A stretch of 64,000 bases of DNA from assembly GCF_036350515.1 (NCBI RefSeq), contig NZ_JAZDUE010000010.1:1-64000 (forward strand), in the 5' to 3' direction. A program made the position numbers and the translations under genes. Below, in pieces: positions 1 through 8,789 of this stretch. The notes beneath the pieces were generated by a model, which ran no database searches, had not been told where the DNA came from, and saw only the letters and a program-made list of their open reading frames with translations. The stretch comes from Gordonia prachuapensis. GTDB taxonomy: Bacteria > Actinomycetota > Actinomycetes > Mycobacteriales > Mycobacteriaceae. Every line of letters begins with the position of its first letter. Position 1 is the stretch's first letter.

Positions 1-98
1 ACACCAACCCCACGCCCTTCATCTGGCACAAAACCGCAGACGAAATCCTGCAACGCCTCGCCGGCTACTGCGCCGCGATCAACGAGAACAACAATTAA
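1..98 (+). CDS. IS630-family transposase, C-terminal end (partial)
   Basis: The first complete codon is at position 3 and the frame runs to TAA at 96-98. The 31 visible residues begin TNPTPFIWHKTADEIL and end INENNN. The pattern PFxWxKTADEIL near the C-terminus is characteristic of IS630/Tc1-mariner type DDE transposases, which cut and paste DNA at TA dinucleotides. The rest of the gene lies left of the window, so catalytic residues cannot be checked. It marks the border of an insertion sequence next to a degraded region. The terminal inverted repeat should lie shortly after the stop, but I cannot define it without the other end. Confidence 0.7.
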   Translation, partial: TNPTPFIWHKTADEILQRLAGYCAAINENNN

Positions 99-656
99 AC
101 GACGAATCTACCTGACAGGACACTAGGAAACCGCTCTTCCTATCAAAGGGGCGGACCCGGCCGGCTACTGCTCGGAGAAGCCAAAGACAGGTCGGCCGAT
201 CGATGCGCTCCGAGGCCCTGCCAAGTTGCTAAGACGACCCTCGCCAGCCCGGCCGCGAGAAGTTGAAGGCGGCAAAGCGGCTGGCGGGTAGTGCCGGCCT
301 GACATCGCGCGCGACCAGCGCGTGAATCGCCGCCGCACGTCGTACATTCGGTCAATCCGCGGCGCGTTGCATGCGGAGCTATTTGGCAGTACGTACAAAG
401 CTCTTTGTCCCCCGACAAATCAATTTGTCCCTGCTTGGATGCTCTCGGAAAGCAGAGTCCATGGCATGGGCCGTATGAACCGACACGAGCACTCCCACAC
501 TGGAGTGCTGCAATGTCAGCCTTACACACAAGCTATCCGTGTCGCTGGGATCTGGCACTTCAGGAGTTGGAGGATTCATTCGTCCGACGGACAACTCCTT
601 GCGCGTCTACAAGACCCGACTCCACTCACGCTCAGCGACGTCGGGTGGATAGAACG
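99..656. other. gene-poor region right of the IS element
   Basis: No reading frame here has a recognisable domain, a convincing ribosome binding site or consistent codon use. Several overlapping open frames on both strands are best explained by GC-rich noncoding or decayed DNA. The first 30 bases after the transposase stop probably contain the IS end. Confidence 0.5.
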
Positions 657-896
657 TTACCGAAACAGCGAGGTTCTGCTCACCCTGTTCGGAGCCGCGG
701 ATGCGCGATCGGCGTCGTTGTGGTGTCCTCGACAGTTGTCGACCAAATAGGGTGCCCACTCGACCGATTCGCGCACCCAGTGGACGGGAACGGCGCCCAG
801 TGCGGGGTGGTCGCCTACGCTACCGTCGTTGTGGCTCGGCGGGTGGAAATCGAGGTGCGGCGAGTGGTCGTCGGTGGCGGTGGTGTAAGTCCGTCG
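657..896 (-). pseudogene. orphan C-terminal reading frame without a start
   Basis: On the minus strand an open frame of 79 codons runs from just inside an upstream TAA (897-899) to TAA at 657-659. It begins RRTYTTATDDHSP and ends NRVSRTSLFR. It has no plausible start. Third codon positions are mostly G/C and the composition is protein-like (DHPALGAVPVHWVRE), unlike the arginine- or valine-rich shadows around it. It reads as the tail of a protein whose front was lost, perhaps at the GC-rich repeat at about 910-1020. I do not recognise the family. Confidence 0.3.
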
Positions 897-909
897 TTAT
901 GGTTTCGAG

Positions 910-1020
910 TTAGGTTGCGGCCCTTCGTGACCCTTCGAGACGCTCGCAAGCTCGCTCCTCAGGGCGGCGCACTCGGCTAGCGCCCCGTTCCTCAGGGATC
1001 GGGGGGCGCAGCGATCGGGG
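910..1020. repeat. GC-rich intergenic repeat-like sequence
   Basis: The stretch contains CCCTTCGAGACGCTCGC followed by AAGCTCGCTCCTCAGGG, and then two copies of GATCGGGG about 12 bp apart. Modules of the type TTCGAGACGCTCGC...GCTCCTCA recur between genes in Gordonia and Rhodococcus genomes (from general knowledge, not checked here). It sits directly downstream of the helicase gene and abuts the orphan reading frame. Function unknown. Confidence 0.35.
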
Positions 1021-1022
1021 CG

Positions 1023-4000
1023 CTACTGCGATCCTGGCGTGAACTCCGCCAACCACCCGAACAGTGGCCGGGCCGGTTCCGATGGCTTCGATGGCATCAG
1101 GCCGAGCGGACTCAGGATCGGCGGAAGCTTGTCGGGGAACAGCGGTTTGCTGATGACATGCCCGTCGTCGAGGGGTGTGGCGGATCGCCACCCGTCGCCG
1201 ACGTGGATCAGAGCGACCAGGTGTCCGTGATCGGTGACCGCGGCGCCCACCTCGATGCCGAGGGTTCCGGCGAGTGCGAGGAGCGCGCATTCGAACTCGC
1301 GGGGCGTCGCGGACCCCGCCTTGAGTACGGCGGCCGCTGGACGGGCTGCGATCCCGGCCGACGCGTCGATGCGAAGCAGCTCCTCCAAGGAAGCCCGAAG
1401 ATTGATCACGCGTGTTTCGTCGTCGTCGGCGTCACCGCTCAATATCTCGGCGATAGGCAACAACTGCGGTTCCGGGGTGATCTGCGGAAGCAGATCGGAC
1501 AGCAGGCGTTTGCGTTTGCCGTGCACCATCCCGCGGACACGGCCCGGTGTGGTGACCACCGCCGTCGGCGGCGACAGCCGGCCGATCAGCTCGCGGGCGT
1601 CGGAAACGGCTGACGACGCGTCGATCTCGCCGGTCTGCGGCAGGTCGACGACGGCGTTCTGATAGGCGACATCGCCGCGGCGCGCGAAGAGGATCACATC
1701 GGCAGCGAGCACGTCGGTACGCGTCGACCGCGGCACGGGCAGCTCGATGCGCCGCGGAAGGGTATGGGTGCGCAGGATGGCGCGGGTCGCGCCGTCGTTG
1801 CTGACGACCGCGAGGGTGGCCTCGGGCGGCGAGGCGTCGAGTGGCAGGTCGATGCCATCGGCGGGACCGAGGGCCAGGTGCGCACGACTGTGGACGAGGC
1901 TCTCGAAGTCGTTGCGGGAGAGTTCAACTCCGCGGGGCGGCGAGTTGATCCCGTTTGGGTCGGTGAAGTCGGCGCGACGGGCTCGCCCCCACAGCAGCGG
2001 CACCCGCGCGCGGCGCGCCTCGTCATCTTGGAGCTGTTCGAGAAACCACAGCAACCGTCCGCTCCCGCGGTGCGGATGAGGTGTGAGATGCCACCAGGTG
2101 AGCCGGCGCGCGAGGTCGGCGGCCACCACCGGCTGCCACGAACCGATGCCGATATAGCCCAGCGCCGCAATCCAACTGAGGTAGCGCGGAAACGCGTCGA
2201 TGGCGCGCGTGAGTTCCGAGCGTGACAGGGGACCGGATACGCGCAGACGGTCGGGACTGTGCAATGCCGCCACGGCGGCGGCCGCGCAGAACCTGGGTCC
2301 GAAATCGGTGTCGAGCCGACGAGCCAACGCGGGCACCGAGGCCAGGGTGTCCTCGACCCAGGGGCCATAGGTCCGGGGATTGACCGGCCAATCATTGAGC
2401 GCTGGAACACTGTTCGCGATCGCAGCGAGGATCATGTATTCCGCGCCGGTCGCGTCGGTGGGGGTGGACAGGGCGGCGAGGCGGGAGTGGAGATTGCTTG
2501 CCGCGTCGACCCCAACCATCAGCCGGGTGGTCACGGCGCCGAGTTCGGTCACGGTGAGGGCGCCGTCGGCGTCGTCGACCAACCGATGGGTGACCAGGCG
2601 GTCGAGGACTCCATCGAGGTTGTGGCGCCGGTTGTTCTGGGCGTAGGCGAAGGTGCCCTCGTACCAGAGTCGCGCGTCGGCACGTTGCGCAACGCTGCCG
2701 AGCAGAATCTCCGCGAGGAGGGCGTCGGCGAGTTTGTCGATCAGCCGGCTGTCCACCCGGTAGCCGGCGACAAGTCGGCTGCGCCACGCGAGTTCCTCAC
2801 TGCGCGGTACGAGAATGAACCCGAAGCCCTCGGATTCCTGACCGGCGCGTCCGGCGCGGCCCAGCATCTGCTGTGCCTGACTGGTTTCGAGGTCGTTGAT
2901 GCCGAGCGTCAGGTCGCGGATGATGACCGAGCGGGCCGGTGTGTTCACCCCGGTCGACAGGCCCGAGGTCGCGACCAGGGTGTCGATCTGGCGTGCGTTG
3001 AAAGCAGCCAGCGCGCGTTGGGCTTTCGGCGCGTCCCGGAAGTGGATGCCGACACCTTTGCCGAAAGTCTGGTCCACCAGGGTGTCGTCGTCGACGCCGC
3101 GGTAGCGGACACCGGCCTGCAGGGCCGCGGTGCGGCGGACTGCGTTCTTGCTGCCGCAGAAGACCAGCACGCTGCCCGTACCGGAGTCGTCGTCGGACAT
3201 TTCGTGCAGCAGGTCGGTGATGGCTTCGTCTTTGGCGTCCTCGTCGGCCCAGGGTTTCCCCGAGGGGGAGTCGTAGGTGACGAACTGCGTGAGCAGGCGC
3301 GTAGGTCGCCAATTCACCGTGATCAGTTGGGCGTTGAACCATGCGGCCAGCTCCTCGGCGTTGGCCGCCGTCGCCGACAGCGCGACGATCCGCGTCCGGT
3401 CGGCCGACGCGCGTAGCCGGGCCAGCAGCGACTCCAGGGTGGCGCCGCGCTCGTGGTCGCCCACGAGGTGCACCTCGTCGACGATCAGACAGCCGACGGT
3501 CTCCAGGAAGGACCTCAATGACGAACGACGATAGAGGGATTCGAACTTCTCGGTGGTCGCCACCCACAGCTGCGCGGTGCGGATGCGGTCGCTGGACATG
3601 TTGGTCTCGCCGGTTAGTTCGATAGAGGCGATTCCGTGTTCGCGCCACCGAGCCGCGGTCGCCGCCACCTCGGCGGCCAACGCGCGTGCCGGGAGCAGCC
3701 ACACCGCCGGGCGGTTCTCCAGCAGGATCGACCGCAGTGCGGCCACCTCGCCGATCAACGTCTTGCCCGAACTGGTCGGCGCGACCACCATCACGTGGCC
3801 TGCTGTGTTCAGCACTGCCGGAACGGACTTCGACTGCAGCGGGTTGAGCTGGTCAAACCGATCCAGGTAGGGCAGTAGGGCCGGTGGGATCAAGGTGGCG
3901 GTCGGCGTCCAGGACTCCTCGCCTGCGGTGGTGCGGTCGGGATCATCGGCCATCCGGTCGAAGCCCGCGACGAACGCGTCGACCAGCCGTGGCGTGATGT

Positions 4001-4379
4001 GCACCGTCCCCGAGTTCTCGTTGATCTCGAGTTCCTTGCGGGTGAAGTTCGTCGAATGGTTGAGGACGCGGTCGTCGGCGAGCACGACCTTCTCGTGCAG
4101 GTTGCGGACGGTGATCACGCGGACGTCGGCACTACGCAGGCGACGCAGCGCCGCATCGTTGGACGTTTCGGGCCGGGCGAACACGATGACGTCGACGTGG
4201 CGTCGGCGCGCGGCGATCGTCGCGTCGAGGAGAGCGTCGGCGTGGGGCGAGGCATCCCACCACGGGACCTTGATCCAGAGACGATGCTCGGCGGTACCGA
4301 CAAACGACTGGAGGGTGCGGTAGAGCGCGCCCTCGATGCCACTTTCCGCCGAGTAGCTGTCGACGTACTCGCTGACCAC
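1023..4379 (-). CDS. PLD-like domain plus DEAD/DEAH-box helicase
   Basis: Predicted 1118-residue ATP-dependent nucleic acid helicase with an N-terminal phospholipase D-like module. The GTG start at 4379 is chosen because GGAGG lies six bases upstream; the frame stays open further upstream but without a site. Visible parts: an HxK motif (LHEKVVLAD, H95/K97) as in single-HKD PLD nucleases; Walker A PTSSGKT at 201-207; DEVH at 301-304; SAT at 335-337; motif VI QMLGRAGRAG near 504-513. The helicase core is Ski2/DEAD-like, followed by about 550 residues of unrecognised C-terminal region. Single-chain PLD-helicases occur in defence and DNA-processing loci. The neighbouring toxin-antitoxin pair and IS element fit an accessory location. 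A defence role is inference. Confidence 0.85.
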   Translation of the reverse strand: MVSEYVDSYSAESGIEGALYRTLQSFVGTAEHRLWIKVPWWDASPHADALLDATIAARRRHVDVIVFARPETSNDAALRRLRSADVRVITVRNLHEKVVLADDRVLNHSTNFTRKELEINENSGTVHITPRLVDAFVAGFDRMADDPDRTTAGEESWTPTATLIPPALLPYLDRFDQLNPLQSKSVPAVLNTAGHVMVVAPTSSGKTLIGEVAALRSILLENRPAVWLLPARALAAEVAATAARWREHGIASIELTGETNMSSDRIRTAQLWVATTEKFESLYRRSSLRSFLETVGCLIVDEVHLVGDHERGATLESLLARLRASADRTRIVALSATAANAEELAAWFNAQLITVNWRPTRLLTQFVTYDSPSGKPWADEDAKDEAITDLLHEMSDDDSGTGSVLVFCGSKNAVRRTAALQAGVRYRGVDDDTLVDQTFGKGVGIHFRDAPKAQRALAAFNARQIDTLVATSGLSTGVNTPARSVIIRDLTLGINDLETSQAQQMLGRAGRAGQESEGFGFILVPRSEELAWRSRLVAGYRVDSRLIDKLADALLAEILLGSVAQRADARLWYEGTFAYAQNNRRHNLDGVLDRLVTHRLVDDADGALTVTELGAVTTRLMVGVDAASNLHSRLAALSTPTDATGAEYMILAAIANSVPALNDWPVNPRTYGPWVEDTLASVPALARRLDTDFGPRFCAAAAVAALHSPDRLRVSGPLSRSELTRAIDAFPRYLSWIAALGYIGIGSWQPVVAADLARRLTWWHLTPHPHRGSGRLLWFLEQLQDDEARRARVPLLWGRARRADFTDPNGINSPPRGVELSRNDFESLVHSRAHLALGPADGIDLPLDASPPEATLAVVSNDGATRAILRTHTLPRRIELPVPRSTRTDVLAADVILFARRGDVAYQNAVVDLPQTGEIDASSAVSDARELIGRLSPPTAVVTTPGRVRGMVHGKRKRLLSDLLPQITPEPQLLPIAEILSGDADDDETRVINLRASLEELLRIDASAGIAARPAAAVLKAGSATPREFECALLALAGTLGIEVGAAVTDHGHLVALIHVGDGWRSATPLDDGHVISKPLFPDKLPPILSPLGLMPSKPSEPARPLFGWLAEFTPGSQ

Positions 4380-4572
4380 CCCACGCCTCCTGTGTTGACT
4401 CCTTTCATTGAAGTTCGGGTGCGGGGGGAAATGCAATTGGGTGGGCTCGCCGTAGCCGGTGCGATCCCAGCGGAACCGATTGCGCTGGCAGTGCGTCCAA
4501 AAGGCTATGAGAAACCGTTGCACGAGACGACTGCATCACCGCACCGTGTCTGGCCATAAGTGTGGCTAGAAT
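4380..4572. promoter_or_regulatory. divergent promoter region, helicase and toxin-antitoxin; TAGAAT -10 box
   Basis: This spacer separates the helicase start from the antitoxin. TAGAAT at 4567-4572 is a good actinobacterial -10 box. A start of transcription about seven bases after it would fall on the ATG at 4579, giving a leaderless antitoxin message. No clear -35 element was found. Confidence 0.45.
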
Positions 4573-4578
4573 ATGACC

Positions 4579-4854
4579 ATGACGACGGTACCGCTGGGCG
4601 AAGCGAAAGACAGGTTGTCCGCATTGATCGACAGCGCCGAGTCCACGCACGACATCATCACGATCACCAAACATGGGAGGCCCGCCGCGGTGCTGATGTC
4701 TGCCGACGATCTGGAGTCTCTCCACGAGACGATCTACTGGCTCTCACGTAGAGGCACCCCAGAGGCAATTGCCGCCGCCGACGATGAACACGCTTCCGGC
4801 GAGACAATCTCGCTCGACGAGTTGCGCGCGGAGCACGGACTCCCGCCTCGATGA
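4579..4854 (+). CDS. type II antitoxin, Phd/YefM family
   Basis: Small acidic antitoxin of 91 residues (93 if the in-frame ATG at 4573 is used). The N-terminus MTTVPLGEAKDRLSALID and the following ITKHGRPAAVLMSADDL are the classic Phd/YefM DNA-binding fold signature. The C-terminal part, rich in E and D, should wrap the toxin. It neutralises the adjacent RelE-like toxin and normally represses its own promoter. The gene overlaps the toxin start by four bases (ATGA). I prefer the ATG at 4579 because a TAGAAT -10 box ends at 4572, which suggests leaderless translation; no Shine-Dalgarno sequence is visible. Confidence 0.85.
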   Translation: MTTVPLGEAKDRLSALIDSAESTHDIITITKHGRPAAVLMSADDLESLHETIYWLSRRGTPEAIAAADDEHASGETISLDELRAEHGLPPR

Positions 4855-5132
4855 GCGGTCCGACGCCGGAACCCTACGTTGTCGCCATCGCCTCCCCCGC
4901 ACGCCGCGCCCTCTCGCGTCTGCCCGGACGAGCAGCACACGCTGTCATCGAGTTCATCTCCGGTCCGCTCGCCGAGAACCCGCCTCGGCTCAGCAAGCCG
5001 CTTCGCAATGAGTTCGAAGGTGCCCGCAGTGCCCGCCGCGGCGACTATCGAATCCTGCTACGCATCGATGACGCGACCCACACCGTCCTCATCATCGACA
5101 TCGACCACCGAGCTCACGTCTATCGCACATGA
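4851..5132 (+). CDS. type II toxin, RelE/ParE family
   Basis: Basic 93-residue protein. The pattern YVVAIASPARRALSRLP at the front, LRNEFEGARSARRGDYRILLRID in the middle and IIDIDHRAHVYR at the end matches the RelE toxin fold, whose members cut mRNA on the ribosome. The conserved R-G-D-Y-R-I and the C-terminal H-R-x-x-V-Y-R residues expected for activity are present, so it looks intact. It is translationally coupled to the antitoxin by an ATGA overlap. RelE is favoured over ParE because of the RRGDYRILLRID segment. Confidence 0.88.
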   Translation: MSGPTPEPYVVAIASPARRALSRLPGRAAHAVIEFISGPLAENPPRLSKPLRNEFEGARSARRGDYRILLRIDDATHTVLIIDIDHRAHVYRT

Positions 5133-5160
5133 CGCCAGTGCGATTCGCGGCCGCGTGTCA

Positions 5161-6216
5161 CTAGGCCACCGGTCGAGACGAGTCATACAGCGGCGGGTTG
5201 AGCCGAGCGAAACCCTCCTGCCGGTGGTACGGGAAGTGGGGGTAGGGCGCATCGACCGCAGAGGCGGCATCGAGGAGCGCGATCTGCTCGCTACTCAGCG
5301 ACCACCCGACCGCCCCGAGGTTGTCACGCAGTTGCGCCTCGTTGCGCGCGCCGATGATCACGCTCGACACGGTGTGCCTGCGCGACAACCAATTCAGCGC
5401 TACCTGAGCGACCGTCTTGCCGGTGTCGCAGGCCACCTGATCGAGCGCGTCGACCACCCTGAACAGTCGCTCGTCGTCGACCGGCGGGCCCGCGGAGGCG
5501 GTGGTGTGCAGCCGACTTGTCGTCGGCAGAGGGGTGTCTCGTCGGAGGCGGCCCGTGAGGCGACCCCATCCCAGCGGGCTCCAGACAATCGCTCCGACAC
5601 CTTCGTTGACGCCCAGCGGCATGAGCTCCCATTCGTAATCGCGCCCGATCAGCGAGTAGTACACCTGGTGTGCGACGGGTCTGACGGAACTGCGCCGGTC
5701 GGCGACGGCGAGCATCTTCATGAGTTGCCAGCCGGAGAAGTTCGAGACGCCGGTGTAGCGGATCTTCCCGCTGCGGACCAGGTCGTCGAGCGTGTCGACG
5801 ACCTCGTCGAACGGTGTCGCAGCGTCGAAGGCATGCAGCTGAAAAAGGTCGATGTAGTCGGTGTTCAGGCGTCGTAGCGCGGACTCGACAGCGTGAATCA
5901 GCCGATGCCGGGAGGTACCGAAGTCTGCCGGGCCGTCGCCAGTGGGTAACGCGGCCTTGGTCGAGATCACCACGCTGTCCCGGCGGCCCCGCAAGGCTGC
6001 GCCGAGCACCTCCTCCGACGCGCCGTCCGAGTAGACGTCGGCGGTGTCGAACAAGGTGACCCCGGCGTCGAGGCACTGGTCGACGAGGCGGCGGGCAGCG
6101 TCGACGTCGGTGTCGCCCCACGCCTTGAAGAACTCGCCACGACCGCCGAAAGTTGCTGCACCGAAGCCGAACTCCGAGACCTGCAGGCCTGAACTGCCAA
6201 CGCGCCGATACTCCAT
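5161..6216 (-). CDS. aldo/keto reductase
   Basis: NAD(P)H-dependent carbonyl reductase of the AKR superfamily (351 residues, usual length). It starts MEYRRVGSSGLQVSEFGFG; AAGGAG lies seven bases upstream of the ATG at 6216. Catalytic tetrad regions are visible: DTADVYSDGASEE (Asp, Tyr), VVISTKAAL (Lys) and LFQLHAFD (His). The C-terminal cofactor segment SVIIGARNEAQLRDN is present. It stands alone and is transcribed away from the TetR gene starting at 6322, so that TetR may control it. The substrate cannot be read from the sequence. Confidence 0.88.
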   Translation of the reverse strand: MEYRRVGSSGLQVSEFGFGAATFGGRGEFFKAWGDTDVDAARRLVDQCLDAGVTLFDTADVYSDGASEEVLGAALRGRRDSVVISTKAALPTGDGPADFGTSRHRLIHAVESALRRLNTDYIDLFQLHAFDAATPFDEVVDTLDDLVRSGKIRYTGVSNFSGWQLMKMLAVADRRSSVRPVAHQVYYSLIGRDYEWELMPLGVNEGVGAIVWSPLGWGRLTGRLRRDTPLPTTSRLHTTASAGPPVDDERLFRVVDALDQVACDTGKTVAQVALNWLSRRHTVSSVIIGARNEAQLRDNLGAVGWSLSSEQIALLDAASAVDAPYPHFPYHRQEGFARLNPPLYDSSRPVA

Positions 6217-6321
6217 GATTCTCCTTAAGGGGACTGTAGTTCTGTTAGTGACTCTACGCCCGGATTCGGGAAAAAGGAACTGCAGACCCGTTAAGTGGGG
6301 TGGTCGTCGTACGATGCGTGG

Positions 6322-6951
6322 GTGAGCAATGCTTCGGAAACGCCGGCTGGTCGACGATCTGCTGACACCCGCCCGGGCGGGCGGACCGCCGACGTCCGAC
6401 GACGCGTCCTCACCGCGACCGAGGACGCACTGATCGAGCACGGTTTCGCGGGTATCGAACTTCCTGTGATCGCTCGAGCTGCGGACGTGGGGAAGACGAC
6501 GATCTATCGCCGGTGGGGTTCACCGCAGGCGCTGGTGAGTGACCTGCTCGATGACATGGCCGCGCAGTCGGTCCGCGCCACGCATACCGGTGATCTCGAC
6601 AGTGACCTGCAGGCCAATGCCGATCTGATCGTGCGTACGCTCGGTCATCGTCGGCAGGGTCGGCTGTTCGCCGCTCTGGTCGCAGCGGCGACCCACGATG
6701 CGCAGACCAAGCGCGCGCTGGCGGAGTTCTATCGCATCCGGGTCGACGAGTGGTCCACGTCGGTCGCCGATGCCATCGACAGGGGAGAGATACCGGCGAC
6801 CACCGATACGACCGCGGTCATCCGATACCTGTCCGCACCGCTGTATTACCAGTTCTTCACCACCGCAGAACGTCTCGGCGACGGTGATGCCCGGCGGGCG
6901 GTGCGGGCGACGATGGCGGCGTTGGGTGCTGGGGTTTTCGAGTCATCCTGA
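6322..6951 (+). CDS. TetR family transcriptional regulator
   Basis: Predicted 209-residue repressor. The N-terminal helix-turn-helix reads VLTATEDALIEHG then IARAADVGKTTIYRRW, a typical TetR_N with the GKTTIYRRWGS recognition helix. The C-terminal half looks like a ligand-binding domain of the TetR_C_11 type (RYLSAPLYYQFF). I take the GTG at 6322 as the start because homologues begin shortly before the HTH; an in-frame GTG at 6295 would add nine residues. It is divergent from the aldo/keto reductase across about 105 bp. Within that spacer CTGTAGTTC and GAACTGCAG form an imperfect inverted repeat that could be an operator. Confidence 0.85.
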   Translation: MSNASETPAGRRSADTRPGGRTADVRRRVLTATEDALIEHGFAGIELPVIARAADVGKTTIYRRWGSPQALVSDLLDDMAAQSVRATHTGDLDSDLQANADLIVRTLGHRRQGRLFAALVAAATHDAQTKRALAEFYRIRVDEWSTSVADAIDRGEIPATTDTTAVIRYLSAPLYYQFFTTAERLGDGDARRAVRATMAALGAGVFESS

Positions 6952-6972
6952 CGGTCGGGGTTCCGATCGTCA
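6949..6972. terminator. hairpin between convergent genes
   Basis: TGACGGTCGG, a GGTT loop and CCGATCGTCA form a stem with one mismatch that starts at the TetR stop codon. It lies between the convergent TetR and alpha/beta hydrolase genes and can serve both. There is no U-tract, as is usual in actinobacteria. Confidence 0.5.
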
Positions 6973-7006
6973 GGTGGTCAACTGGATGGCGTGATGTGTT
7001 TCGGTC

Positions 7007-8653
7007 CTACCCAACATCCCCGTCAGAAGCAGAGTCGATACCCAACCGCAGCGTGCCCCTGAATCCGGTACCGCCCACCCTGAACGTCCACTCGTGCCTG
7101 TCGTCCGCCTTCGTGGCCCGTTGGACGTTGGCCAAGTAGTCGTCGCCGGCGAGCTGGGCGAGGTCGGCTGCGGTGGTCGATGACCTCCCCAGGTGTTCGT
7201 CGGTCGTATGGACGAACACCGACACCGGCTGCTCGTCGGGAAACACCTGGACGTAGTACTGCTTCTGGAAGACGACGTTGTCGGAGAAACCGATGCCGAA
7301 CTTGTCGCGCTCGCCGACGTAGACGTCGAGGCGGAAGACCATGCCGGGCAGATCGTCGGCCTTCTCGCCGATGTCGAACCAGCCCTCCCACAGCATCCTG
7401 TCCGGGCCGGCCCAGCCGGTGGTGAGGTCTCCTCGTTCGGCAAGGGGTAAAGACAACTCTTCGGCAAGATCGGGGACGTCGTCGTTCAAGCTCGTGTCGG
7501 CGAATGGGCCGTAGCAGTTCTCGGCGTCCCTGTGCTGATTGAACAGAAAGAAGTCCAGGCAGCGTGGCTTGATGGCGATTCCGAGATAGAACTCGCTCCG
7601 CCCGAACCTGTCTCCGCCATGCAGGATCTCGGCGTCGTCGAGCCAGAGCTTGGCACGGTGCGTTCCATGGAAGAACCGCATCGCGATCTCGTACGCTTCA
7701 CGTGAGGTGACCAGCGAGTCGGTCCCGCCGTGGCATTTGTGAATGAACGTTCGTGGCGCTCCGGGCAGCTGGGCGGATGCCTGCTGGACCAGGCCATCGC
7801 TGCGATTGACTGCGAGCGAACCGGTGTCGATGAACGTGGACACTCGATTCGCGAAGGCCGATCCGGGGACGCCATAGCTGCGATAATCGGTGCCGACCAC
7901 CGTCAGGATCTTCTCGGCAGGGAACTTTTTGCCGACTTCCAGGAATCGCGTGCTGTCCGGGCTGAACGACGCCAACTCTCCCTGCGCGCCCTCGACCTTG
8001 GGGAGACAACGCAGCAGCCAGTCCGGCACCCGCTGGAAACTGATTCCGCGGTGCGGGGTGCCCAGCGTGACCACCTTGTGGACGAGTTCCGTTGCGGCAT
8101 CGCGCCCCATGCCGATCAAGGCTTCGCGAACGATGAGTCCGCCCATGCTGTGTGCCACGATGTCGACACCGTCGAACCTTTGTCCGTGCTTCCTCATCCC
8201 GGCACGGATCAACTTGATGAGTCTGTGGAGATTCTTTCCATACGCCTCCAGGGTGCGGTCGCTGAGATCGTAATACCGATAGACCCAGATCGTTCCCTGT
8301 GTTGCATCCTCGAGCACACTCGCGGCCGTCGCCGGGTCGATCACAACCTGGCCCTTGAGATGGTCAGGTTCGTAACCGTCGCCGGAATAGCCGGGTAGGG
8401 GCTCCACGTCGTTGGCGTAGTAGCCGATGACATTGGTGGCGTCGATGTACGGGTATCTCTTGGACTTGATGGCGCGGAGAACGAACCCTTCGTAGATGTA
8501 GTTCTCCCCGCGTTTGGTGTGGTACACCGTGCCGTCATTGAAACCCTGGTAGGCACTGCGCATCTCGTCGTCGACGCCGATGCCGCCGAACCCGCGGATG
8601 AGGATGAGGGGGCGTGGCGGTGTGGGCGTCTCGTCGGTCGGGGTGACGTTCAT
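7007..8653 (-). CDS. alpha/beta hydrolase (lipase/esterase-like) with long C-terminal domain
   Basis: 548-residue protein. The start at 8653 is preceded by GAGGAG at good distance; a longer open frame upstream lacks such a site. The N-terminal half is an alpha/beta hydrolase: strand PLILIRGFGG (oxyanion region), nucleophile elbow VAHSMGGLIV with Ser169, and TLGTPHRG after it, as in PGAP1-like and class I lipases. About 180 C-terminal residues form an extra domain I do not recognise (rich in aromatic residues, e.g. FYLGIAIKPRCLDFFLFN). No signal peptide is evident, so a cytoplasmic location is likely. Substrate unknown. Confidence 0.75.
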   Translation of the reverse strand: MNVTPTDETPTPPRPLILIRGFGGIGVDDEMRSAYQGFNDGTVYHTKRGENYIYEGFVLRAIKSKRYPYIDATNVIGYYANDVEPLPGYSGDGYEPDHLKGQVVIDPATAASVLEDATQGTIWVYRYYDLSDRTLEAYGKNLHRLIKLIRAGMRKHGQRFDGVDIVAHSMGGLIVREALIGMGRDAATELVHKVVTLGTPHRGISFQRVPDWLLRCLPKVEGAQGELASFSPDSTRFLEVGKKFPAEKILTVVGTDYRSYGVPGSAFANRVSTFIDTGSLAVNRSDGLVQQASAQLPGAPRTFIHKCHGGTDSLVTSREAYEIAMRFFHGTHRAKLWLDDAEILHGGDRFGRSEFYLGIAIKPRCLDFFLFNQHRDAENCYGPFADTSLNDDVPDLAEELSLPLAERGDLTTGWAGPDRMLWEGWFDIGEKADDLPGMVFRLDVYVGERDKFGIGFSDNVVFQKQYYVQVFPDEQPVSVFVHTTDEHLGRSSTTAADLAQLAGDDYLANVQRATKADDRHEWTFRVGGTGFRGTLRLGIDSASDGDVG

Positions 8654-8789
8654 CGGTGCGACTCCTCGTCGGCCACGCGTGAGTGCTGTCAGCAGTGCCT
8701 GTGGAGTCACAGTAGCCGCAGATCCTCGTGTCTCGGAGGGAGTCCGGTGAACCGGTCGAGGAGGTATCGGCCGAACGAACGACACGGGC

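Noticed and set aside
2259..3416. A 385-codon plus-strand frame inside the helicase gene
   Set aside because: Antisense shadow; the opposite strand carries all helicase motifs in order.
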